This document shows, one piece after another, positions 7,833 to 13,495 of a stretch of DNA of 13,495 nucleotides. The DNA is from Profundicola sp051011115. Lineage in GTDB: Bacteria > Bacteroidota > Bacteroidia > Flavobacteriales > Weeksellaceae. The DNA lies in assembly GCA_051011115.1 (NCBI GenBank), contig JBPCUN010000062.1, positions 1-13,495 on the forward strand. The letters run 5' to 3'. Made by a program: the position numbers and the translations under genes. The notes beneath the pieces were generated by a model, which did no database searches, was not told the origin of the DNA, and worked only from the letters and a program-made list of their open reading frames with translations. The stretch's first letter is position 1, and the number at the start of each line of letters is the position of its first letter.

Positions 7833-7840
7833 TATCTTTG
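7833..7840 (+). promoter_or_regulatory. DUF4442 gene promoter -7 box (TATCTTTG)
   Basis: An exact TAnnTTTG match, with 18 bases between it and the ATG at 7859. It also settles the start: an upstream in-frame GTG at 7829 would lie before the likely transcription start and so cannot be used from this promoter. Confidence 0.6.
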
Positions 7841-7858
7841 GGAAAATCTTCACAAAAT

Positions 7859-8308
7859 ATGAGCCTTTTTCAGCTAAATAGCATTATTTTTTTGAAAATC
7901 CCTATTGCTTGGGTTGCGGGAGTTAGATTGAAATCTTTATCGTCTACACAATGCGAAACCACCGTGCGATTATCTAGAATGTCTCAGAATCCATTCAAGA
8001 GTATGTTTTGGGCTGTACAAGGAATGGCAGCAGAATTTACTACAGGTTTTATGTGTATGCACAAGGTAGAACGATCGGGGAAACGAATTTCTATGCTCGT
8101 TGTAGAACAACATGCAAAATTCACCAAAAAAGCGGTTGGCAAAATCACCTTTATATGTGATCAAGGAGATAAAATAGACCAAGTTATACAACAAGCTATC
8201 GAAACAGGTGAGGGGCAAACTTTAGCACTTATTTCTAAAGGATATGATGAAAAAGGTGATATAGTTTCAGAGTTTTCTTTTGTATGGAGTTTTAAAACCA
8301 AAAATTAG
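7859..8308 (+). CDS. DUF4442 hotdog-fold protein (thioesterase-like)
   Basis: 149 residues. The sequence fits the DUF4442 group of the hotdog superfamily, relatives of PaaI-type acyl-CoA thioesterases. Characteristic stretches are the N-terminal helix FLKIPIAWVAGVRLKSL (11-27), QNPFKSMFWAVQGMAAEFTT (43-62), covering the central 'sausage' helix with an acidic residue (Glu59) where hotdog enzymes often place a catalytic one, and KFTKKAVGKITFICDQGD (87-104). No signal peptide and no membrane segment, so it is cytoplasmic. Catalytic activity for this family is not established to my knowledge, so the thioesterase role is an inference from fold. It is divergent from the desaturase with adjacent promoters, which hints at shared acyl-lipid context. 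The alternative is a non-catalytic acyl-binding protein. Confidence 0.8.
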   Translation: MSLFQLNSIIFLKIPIAWVAGVRLKSLSSTQCETTVRLSRMSQNPFKSMFWAVQGMAAEFTTGFMCMHKVERSGKRISMLVVEQHAKFTKKAVGKITFICDQGDKIDQVIQQAIETGEGQTLALISKGYDEKGDIVSEFSFVWSFKTKN

Positions 8309-8321
8309 GTTTTAGTTTGTT

Positions 8322-8342
8322 TATTATATTATATGTATAATA
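8322..8342. terminator. AT-only hairpin between convergent DUF4442 and DUF5686 genes
   Basis: TATTATA (8322-8328) pairs with TATAATA (8336-8342) around a 7-base loop in the 38-bp gap between two convergent stop codons. The stem has no G-C pair and no good T-run, so it would be weak. I list it because no other terminator is visible there. Confidence 0.2.
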
Positions 8343-8346
8343 CACT

Positions 8347-10608
8347 TTAGAATTTAATTTCACCAAAAGGTAAATCAAGTGTAAACTTTAAGGCGAAATT
8401 GTCTTCAAAGTTTTGGACTCTATCATTATCCAGTCTATAGTAAGCCCCGAGGCCAAAGGCATTAAATAATATTCTTCTGATTTCTATACCGCCTTCAAAA
8501 TAACCTTTTTCTAAAGTTTCAAATGGGTATAAATGATGCAAGTCTTTATTGTCAAAATCTCCATAAATTCCGCGAACCACGGTATAGATAGGCATATTTT
8601 TAGTGATTTTGAACCATTCTTGTCTGTATTGAGCCATTACAAAATGCTCTGAGAAAAATTGACCATACGGCATGGTTTCAAAATTATTGGTGCTTCCAAG
8701 ACTCCAAGGTTTAAACCAAGAATCATCTCCACGTAAACCCTGATTAAAGGTTTCCCATAGAGGTGCTTTACCTAAAACCTTTCCTCCACGGAGTGTGAAA
8801 TGAGCTCGCTTATTGAACCATGAAAATGAATGTTCTATGGATCCTTGCAGGCGAATGCTTTCATAACCATCTCTGTTGGCAGGTGTTCTGTAATTGGCCA
8901 TAAGATAAAAGCTAGGAGAGCCTTCATCAGTGGTTACTTTCCCATATGGCATAGTCATATAATGCCTGCCATAAGAATATCGCAGATACATATCTGCACC
9001 AAGCTGATTATAGGTATGATGAGCGTCAAAATCTTTGAACGCATATGGGATCATAGAATTCTCTTGATTCATGGATAAGGAGGATTGAAAGTCTAAATTC
9101 TCAAAGAAAGTAGTTTCACCATATACCTCAAATTTTCTATTTCTAAAGTAATTGGTGTTATTACCATTAATCCATCTTTCTCTAAATTCATTGAACCCTG
9201 TGCGTAAGGGTGATATTCTCTTCGCAAAAGCCTCCACATTATCTTGATATCGAGCACCTATAATGGCATGTTTTTGTTTATTTACCACATAATTGGCTCC
9301 TAGCATGTACTTAAAAGCTTTGTCTTTGAGTCCGTAATGCAGACTTCCTTCTAATCCCCATTTAGGATGAAAAGTTTTATTAGTAAGAAATTTAGCCCCA
9401 AGAATCAAGCCTTCATAACCATTACTTCCATAAAGGGAAGGTAAGTGTAAATCTACTGGACCCATGGGTACATTTAATCCATTTAAAAAAATACGACCAT
9501 ACTTAATCATGGTATTCACTTCTTCTGCATCGCCAATACTGTCTAATACCGCATAGGTTTTTTTCTCTTGAATCGTCAAGGAATCTCTCCTGTAGGCTGG
9601 GATTATTTCTTCAAAATGATTGAATGCTTTTTCTGATATTTCTTGATTAAAGCCCTTGAACTTGTCCTCGTTTAAGGTCACCTTTTTTTGATGATCGCTA
9701 TAAGTTACATTAGCACTAATGGTTTGTGTATAATAATAATTCTTTTTCTTGGTTGAGGTGGAATCTGTGTAATATTTTGTTTTGGCGATTCTATAATATG
9801 CTTGCGTCAGAGGAAACCAAGCATCGTATAATTTTTTGTATTTACTTGTAAGATAAAAATCCTCAGACTTTGAGTCACCAGTGCGTACTTCTATGCCACC
9901 AGACTTATACAATTCTTTACCACCCTTATATTCTGCATAGAATTCAGCTAAAGCTTTATCTCTTTCATCTATAAAAAGCGTCCCGTATAACGGTTTATTC
10001 TTTTTATCATGGTTTTTAAAGCTTACCTCTATCGTTTTTCTACCATTCACAATTACAGTATCTTGTATCTGGTATTGATAATGTTGTAACCCTTTTAATG
10101 ATAATGGATTTACAAAACTCTTAAAGTAGAAAAAACTAAATTCATCCTCATCAAAGGCATAGGGCAGTGGATCTACGGTAGCTATTTCTAGCAGTGGCGT
10201 TTTAATCCCTGAAATCCTCGCAGCATCTGTGATAATTTTCTCACCATGTTTTTTAGAATAAGCATAAGTCATTCCTTTTTCTAACAGCCCATCGTGATGT
10301 CTTAGGCTTTGTTTGTAATCATCTATGGTTGCACTATCTCGTTTATTTTTTGGTTTAAAATCAGGAATATCATCATAATCGGTTTTCACGAGAAACTTCG
10401 TATAACTTTTAAATTGATAAGCTTCTAGATTTTGTGGGCTATTTTCTTTTTGTTTATTAATTACTTCTAAAATTAAATCTCTAGAGGCTTCTTTTTGACT
10501 ACCATCAATAATCATGTCTTCCAGATTTATTTTTCGATCAATTTCAGTTTCTTGTGCCGTAATATGAAGACAAGTCAGAGCTAATAATAGAAGAAAGATT
10601 TTTTTCAT
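8347..10608 (-). CDS. DUF5686-family outer-membrane protein
   Basis: 753 residues. A signal peptide (MKKIFLLLLALTCLHITAQ) sends it to the envelope. Residues about 40-330 form the soluble N-terminal part, beginning with the family-like segment LILEVINKQKENSPQNLEAY (45-64), and from about 380 to the end lie strand-like segments rich in aromatics and Gly, closing with FALKFTLDLPFGEIKF and a terminal Phe as expected for an outer-membrane barrel. This matches DUF5686, a Bacteroidota family often fused to an N-terminal carboxypeptidase-regulatory-like domain. Here no such domain lies between the signal peptide and the DUF5686 segment. The function is unknown: family members are often loosely annotated as TonB-dependent-receptor-like, but no plug domain is seen. 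Nothing suggests damage. The only promoter-like box upstream lies inside a terminator hairpin. Confidence 0.8.
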   Translation of the reverse strand: MKKIFLLLLALTCLHITAQETEIDRKINLEDMIIDGSQKEASRDLILEVINKQKENSPQNLEAYQFKSYTKFLVKTDYDDIPDFKPKNKRDSATIDDYKQSLRHHDGLLEKGMTYAYSKKHGEKIITDAARISGIKTPLLEIATVDPLPYAFDEDEFSFFYFKSFVNPLSLKGLQHYQYQIQDTVIVNGRKTIEVSFKNHDKKNKPLYGTLFIDERDKALAEFYAEYKGGKELYKSGGIEVRTGDSKSEDFYLTSKYKKLYDAWFPLTQAYYRIAKTKYYTDSTSTKKKNYYYTQTISANVTYSDHQKKVTLNEDKFKGFNQEISEKAFNHFEEIIPAYRRDSLTIQEKKTYAVLDSIGDAEEVNTMIKYGRIFLNGLNVPMGPVDLHLPSLYGSNGYEGLILGAKFLTNKTFHPKWGLEGSLHYGLKDKAFKYMLGANYVVNKQKHAIIGARYQDNVEAFAKRISPLRTGFNEFRERWINGNNTNYFRNRKFEVYGETTFFENLDFQSSLSMNQENSMIPYAFKDFDAHHTYNQLGADMYLRYSYGRHYMTMPYGKVTTDEGSPSFYLMANYRTPANRDGYESIRLQGSIEHSFSWFNKRAHFTLRGGKVLGKAPLWETFNQGLRGDDSWFKPWSLGSTNNFETMPYGQFFSEHFVMAQYRQEWFKITKNMPIYTVVRGIYGDFDNKDLHHLYPFETLEKGYFEGGIEIRRILFNAFGLGAYYRLDNDRVQNFEDNFALKFTLDLPFGEIKF

Positions 10609-10642
10609 AATGTGAGTGCACTAATCAAGAATTGATAGGATT

Positions 10643-10685
10643 AAAAAACCAAGATTAATAACATACAAATGTATTAATTTTTTGG
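10643..10685 (-). terminator. Intrinsic terminator after ktrB
   Basis: Read on the minus strand, CCAA, then ATTAAT and ACAT, pair with ATGT, ATTAAT and TTGG around the loop TTGT. There is one bulged T, and an internal loop of AAA opposite C. A run of six T follows at once (plus-strand A tract 10643-10648). It starts 75 bp past the ktrB stop and ends 35 bp before the DUF5686 start codon, so it should separate the two genes. Confidence 0.6.
10666..10673 (-). promoter_or_regulatory. Possible DUF5686 gene -7 box inside the terminator
   Basis: The minus strand reads TACATTTG, an exact TAnnTTTG match, 57 bp before the DUF5686 gene ATG. It overlaps the loop and inner stem of the ktrB terminator. 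It may be fortuitous, but no other -7 box was found between the two genes. Confidence 0.3.
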
Positions 10686-10759
10686 ACTGAATAATTTAAA
10701 GCTGTTAATGATATTTAGTTAAAATAAATATGAAAAAAATATAATATATCATCAGTAAA

Positions 10760-12112
10760 CTATACCGCTAAATCGTCAATAATATGATTTGTATTATTTT
10801 TTCTTTTTCTAGCCAATAGCGCAAATCCAAAAGTAAGGACACCTACGCGACCTACAAACATTATAATAATAATTAGAGCCTTGCCGATATCAGTTAAATT
10901 ACCAGTAATACCTCGACTAAGTCCTACAGTGCCCAGTGCGGAGGCTACTTCAAATAATATATCTTCAAAAGCAGCTTTTTCTGTAAAACTCATCAAAAAA
11001 CTGAATAAAAATATAAAACTCGTATAAAGAATAAATGTTGAGGTAGCTACGTATAATCTTTCCGATGGAATACGGCGATTCATAAACGTAATTTTTTCTT
11101 CTCCTAATAAGCGGCTTTTAATTACGGAAATCATGGCTGTGAGTGTTGTGATTTTCATCCCTCCAGCAGTTCCAGATGGGGAAGCACCAACATACATTAA
11201 GAAGATTACCAATAGCAGATTAGGAAGTGAGATATCACCCGTAGTTACTGAATTGAATCCTACTGTTGTCATAGCACTCATCGATTGGAAGAATGATTTC
11301 ATGAGCGGATGGTTTCCTGTCTGGCTCATCACAGGTTCTGTAAAATATGTCAATAGAGTACCTACAGATAATAAGGCAATAAATCCATAAATAATTATTT
11401 TTGAAGTAAATGAAATACTTTTAGATTTTCCAGAGAATTTATACCATAAATCTGTGATAACAATAAATCCTAAGGAACCTGCAATTGCCAGTACAGAAAG
11501 TACAATATTGATGAAAACATGATCTTGATATCCCTCAAAACTATCATTAAATAATCCAAAACCTGCTGTACAGAAGGCAGATATACTATGAAATATTCCG
11601 AACCAAATAGATTGAAATAGTTCCATACCATCCGCATAAAAAGCTATAAATAGGCATAAGGCACCTAAAGCTTCCATCACAAAAGTAAAAATGATAACAC
11701 TTCTTATAAAATCATTGATCTTGATACTCTCTGGCATCGTAAATTCTGCTCCTATAATTCTACTATGCCATCTTGTGAGACGTCTAGTGGTCAATAAAAG
11801 AAAATAGGTTGTCAAAGTCATATAACCAATCCCACCTAGTTGAATAAGCATCATCACAATAAATTGGCCGCCAATATTGAATGTATCTGCTATACTTATA
11901 GTCACTAATCCAGTAGTAGACACTGCAGAGGTAGAGATAAATAAGCTATCTATAAAGCGTACATCTGTTTTATGCATTATCGGTAAGGATAACAAAACAA
12001 ATCCTATAATAACGTATAAAAAGAAACCCCAAACTAAATTAATTTGAGGAGATTTGCTTATTTGTAAACGTTGATACCATTTTAAAAACCTTCTGAAGTT
12101 GTTTGTTTTCAT
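10760..12112 (-). CDS. ktrB: KtrB/TrkH-family potassium uptake channel subunit
   Basis: 450 residues. The pore-forming membrane subunit of a Ktr/Trk-type K+ uptake system. Four repeats each carry a pore loop with the selectivity-filter glycine: STTGL (Gly68), CTAGF (Gly184), TTVGF (Gly285) and GTVGL (Gly397). The Gly/Ser-rich segment GASPSGTAGGMKITT (309-323) matches the gating loop in the third repeat of KtrB, and VGRVG (420-424) in the last helix is also typical. Length about 450 and the simple pore glycines favour KtrB over the longer TrkH. The family needs a cytoplasmic RCK subunit (KtrA/TrkA) for gating, and none is adjacent on either side in this window. The start at 12112 gives a basic, cytoplasmic N-terminus before the first helix (about 25-45). 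It is preceded by a 333-bp spacer. Confidence 0.93.
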   Translation of the reverse strand: MKTNNFRRFLKWYQRLQISKSPQINLVWGFFLYVIIGFVLLSLPIMHKTDVRFIDSLFISTSAVSTTGLVTISIADTFNIGGQFIVMMLIQLGGIGYMTLTTYFLLLTTRRLTRWHSRIIGAEFTMPESIKINDFIRSVIIFTFVMEALGALCLFIAFYADGMELFQSIWFGIFHSISAFCTAGFGLFNDSFEGYQDHVFINIVLSVLAIAGSLGFIVITDLWYKFSGKSKSISFTSKIIIYGFIALLSVGTLLTYFTEPVMSQTGNHPLMKSFFQSMSAMTTVGFNSVTTGDISLPNLLLVIFLMYVGASPSGTAGGMKITTLTAMISVIKSRLLGEEKITFMNRRIPSERLYVATSTFILYTSFIFLFSFLMSFTEKAAFEDILFEVASALGTVGLSRGITGNLTDIGKALIIIIMFVGRVGVLTFGFALLARKRKNNTNHIIDDLAV

Positions 12113-12275
12113 CGTGCGGCAGGTATTAAAGTAACTATAAATTATATTCCAAATGACTGATAAATTAATATGGTAAAAAGAAACAGCTAATTTAAAAATA
12201 ATTTATATTCAAAAATTTATATTTTCATTTTTTCATAAAAATTACTTATTGATGATTACTAGACAGCAATATATC

Positions 12276-12283
12276 CAAATTTA
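12276..12283 (-). promoter_or_regulatory. Possible ktrB promoter -7 box
   Basis: The minus strand reads TAAATTTG, an exact TAnnTTTG match, which would give ktrB a leader of roughly 155-160 nt. In such AT-rich sequence a chance match is likely, and no -33 TTG is seen. Confidence 0.25.
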
Positions 12284-12315
12284 TTATGGTTACCGACTTT
12301 ATATAGCTAGTTAAT

Positions 12316-12392
12316 GGATTGAGCCACATGGCTTTAGGCACGTCGAGAGCCTTGTGCATGGCAGCATCTCCGAAGATTTATAAAACTGCTGT
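12316..12392. ncRNA. Candidate structured RNA, strand uncertain
   Basis: About 57% G+C by hand count over 12316-12375, against very AT-rich flanks. Short complementary segments, in order: AGCC/GGCT (12322-12325 with 12330-12333, 4-base loop); AGGC/GCCT (12336-12339 with 12349-12352), competing with GCAC/GTGC (12338-12341 with 12354-12357); ATCT/AGAT (12366-12369 with 12374-12377, 4-base loop), enclosed by GCAGCA/TGCTGT (12361-12366 with 12387-12392, one wobble). It could be a plus-strand small RNA ending at the hairpin 12392-12421, or part of the 3' end of phoH mRNA or the leader of ktrB on the minus strand. I recognise no known riboswitch core in it. Confidence 0.35.
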
Positions 12393-12421
12393 ATTCTTAT
12401 ATACTGTTTTGAATAAGAATA
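12392..12421. terminator. Hairpin downstream of the phoH-like gene
   Basis: TATTCTTAT (12392-12400) pairs exactly with ATAAGAATA (12413-12421), a 9-bp stem with a 12-base loop. On the plus strand TTTT follows directly, as for an intrinsic terminator of a plus-strand transcript. On the minus strand it lies 24 bp past the phoH stop, but the T-run (TTTT) comes only after CAGCAG. It may serve either or both directions. Confidence 0.45.
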
Positions 12422-12445
12422 TTTTATGTCTGATCTAAAATCATA

Positions 12446-13495
12446 TCATAAGAGTTCATTGGCAAGGTTAGCTAATTCTGATCTTTCGCCTTTCACTAAT
12501 TTTACATGACTAAATAAATCTTGTCCTTGCACACGATCCACCACATAAGATAATCCATTAGAAAGTTCATCTAGGTATGGTGTGTCAATTTGTTTAATAT
12601 CCCCAGTGAAGATAAATTTAGAATTTTCCCCAGCCCTTGTTATTATAGTTTTAATCTCATGAGGTGTTAAGTTTTGTGCTTCATCTACGATGAATATAAC
12701 ATCTGATAAACTTCTACCCCTTATGTAAGCTAACGGTGTTATCATTAATTTATCCTGTTCTAGCATCATGTTAATCTGCTTGTATTCCTTATCGTTTTCG
12801 TTATATTGGTATTGAATAAATTTTAAATTATCCCATAATGGTTGCATATAGGGGTCTATTTTAGATTTAATATCTCCTGGCAGGTAGCCAATATCTTTAT
12901 TGCTTAAAGGTACGATTGGTCTGGCTAAATAAATTTGTTTATAAGATCTACGTTGCTCTAGTGCGGCGGCTAGAGCTATTAAGGTTTTACCCGTACCCGC
13001 TACACCATGCAGAGCCACAAGTTTGATGTTCGGATTCAATATCGCATGCATAGCGAATGCTTGTTCGGCGTTTCTAGGTTTGATTCCAAAACAGGTATGT
13101 TTATTTACTCTTTCTAATTGTTTATCAAAAGGGTTGTAATAAGCTAATGCAGAGGATTTTTCTCCCTGTAAAATATAATATTCATTAGAAGAAGGTTGTA
13201 TGTGATCTCTAATCTCTTCAAATGAAACGTGATGATTACTATATAACTTATCAATAATTTCTTGGTCAAAATCCTTTAATTGTGTGATTCCTTGACTTAA
13301 ATTATCGATGCTTTGAACTTTGCCCGTTTCAAAATCTTCTGCTCTTAATCCTAGTGCTTTTGCCTTAAGGCGTAAATTAACATCCTTGGTAACTAAAATG
13401 ACTGTTCTATCTTTCTCTTCCTCTTTTACCTTTAATGCGGCGTTTAGAATTTTGTTATCATTAGATAAACTTTGATACACCTCTGTAGCTTTTAC
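12446..13495 (-). CDS. PIN-PhoH family ATPase (PhoH-like protein), 5' end outside window
   Basis: The frame stays open to the right window edge. The GTG at 13480 is internal, so the gene is partial at its 5' end. Counting from that GTG, residues 1-50 are the second half of a PIN nuclease domain (NDNKILNAAL, then VILVTKDVNLRLKAKALGL), whose first acidic residues lie outside the window. Residues about 133-344 are the PhoH ATPase domain: Walker A GVAGTGKT (159-166), the ARPIVP segment (186-191) and GYLPGD (198-203), Walker B VIFIVDEAQN (261-270) and the TGDIKQID motif (292-299). The PIN-PhoH fusion (YlaK/PhoH2 type) has been linked to RNA unwinding and cleavage in other bacteria. The role here is inferred. 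It is cytoplasmic, and the C-terminus is complete. Confidence 0.93.
   Translation of the reverse strand, partial: VKATEVYQSLSNDNKILNAALKVKEEEKDRTVILVTKDVNLRLKAKALGLRAEDFETGKVQSIDNLSQGITQLKDFDQEIIDKLYSNHHVSFEEIRDHIQPSSNEYYILQGEKSSALAYYNPFDKQLERVNKHTCFGIKPRNAEQAFAMHAILNPNIKLVALHGVAGTGKTLIALAAALEQRRSYKQIYLARPIVPLSNKDIGYLPGDIKSKIDPYMQPLWDNLKFIQYQYNENDKEYKQINMMLEQDKLMITPLAYIRGRSLSDVIFIVDEAQNLTPHEIKTIITRAGENSKFIFTGDIKQIDTPYLDELSNGLSYVVDRVQGQDLFSHVKLVKGERSELANLANELL

Larger units (their letters stand above)
12113..12445. other. 333-bp spacer between phoH-like gene and ktrB
   Basis: The ktrB-proximal part (12113-12290) is plain AT-rich sequence. A G+C-rich, potentially structured block follows (12316-12375), then a hairpin (12392-12421) and the end of the phoH-like gene. 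No convincing gene: the two tiny open frames across the block (12328-12438 plus, 12246-12359 minus) use codons unlike the neighbouring genes. Confidence 0.7.

Noticed and set aside
7829..7858. GTG at 7829 as the start of the DUF4442 protein
   Set aside because: The -7 box lies at 7833-7840, so the GTG would be upstream of the transcription start. The ATG at 7859 begins the recognisable family sequence.
12246..12438. Two tiny open frames over the G+C-rich block (12328-12438 plus, 36 residues; 12246-12359 minus, 37 residues)
   Set aside because: No start signals, no recognisable domain, and codon use unlike neighbouring genes. RNA structure is the better explanation, though a conserved small peptide cannot be excluded.
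12113..12445. c-di-AMP (ydaO-type) riboswitch in front of ktrB
   Set aside because: It would suit a K+ channel gene, but I cannot find the conserved core segments of that riboswitch on the minus strand.
1..13495. Mobile elements, CRISPR arrays, defence or biosynthetic clusters
   Set aside because: No transposase, integrase, terminal repeats, regularly spaced repeats or toxin-antitoxin-like pairs. All the larger genes are recognisable housekeeping or envelope families.

Overview
The window looks like ordinary chromosomal DNA from a member of the Bacteroidota, most likely a marine-type Flavobacteriaceae. The evidence is low G+C, AT-rich spacers, no Shine-Dalgarno-like sites, several Bacteroidota-type -7 boxes (TAnnTTTG), and families typical of that group: a PspC protein with the flavobacterial C-terminal region, a DUF5686 outer-membrane protein, a short acyl-CoA desaturase and a secreted oligopeptidase B. 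I see no phage, transposon, integron, CRISPR, tRNA or rRNA sequence.

Layout, left to right. Position 2-1039 (+) is the 3' part of a PspC-domain membrane protein cut by the window edge. A strong two-way terminator separates it from a tandem universal stress protein (1190-2326, -), which follows a small outer-membrane beta-barrel protein (2585-3166, -). Divergent from that is lipB (3430-4176, +), which ends at a perfect 40-bp palindromic terminator facing a secreted S9 oligopeptidase B (4327-6453, -). Divergent from the peptidase is a SpoU/TrmH-type RNA methyltransferase (6501-7001, +), which meets an acyl-CoA desaturase (7006-7758, -) tail to tail with only 4 bp between stop codons. Divergent from the desaturase is a DUF4442 hotdog-fold protein (7859-8308, +), converging on a DUF5686 outer-membrane protein (8347-10608, -). 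Then come a KtrB/TrkH potassium channel subunit (10760-12112, -) and a PIN-PhoH ATPase (12446-13495, -) cut by the right edge.

The genes are mostly single transcription units of alternating direction rather than one operon, so little can be read from operon context. The loose themes are envelope and lipid metabolism (lipB, desaturase, DUF4442, two outer-membrane proteins) and stress or ion homeostasis (Usp, KtrB, PspC, PhoH).

No new multi-gene system is evident. The least explained part is the 333-bp gap between phoH and ktrB. It holds a G+C-rich block (about 57% over 60 bases in a very AT-rich setting) with several short complementary segments, next to a 9-bp-stem hairpin, and may be a structured RNA. 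Other points of interest are one octamer (TATCTTTG) placed 16-18 nt before three start codons, implying nearly leaderless mRNAs; a terminator hairpin that contains the only promoter-like box before the DUF5686 gene; and a ktrB with no ktrA beside it.
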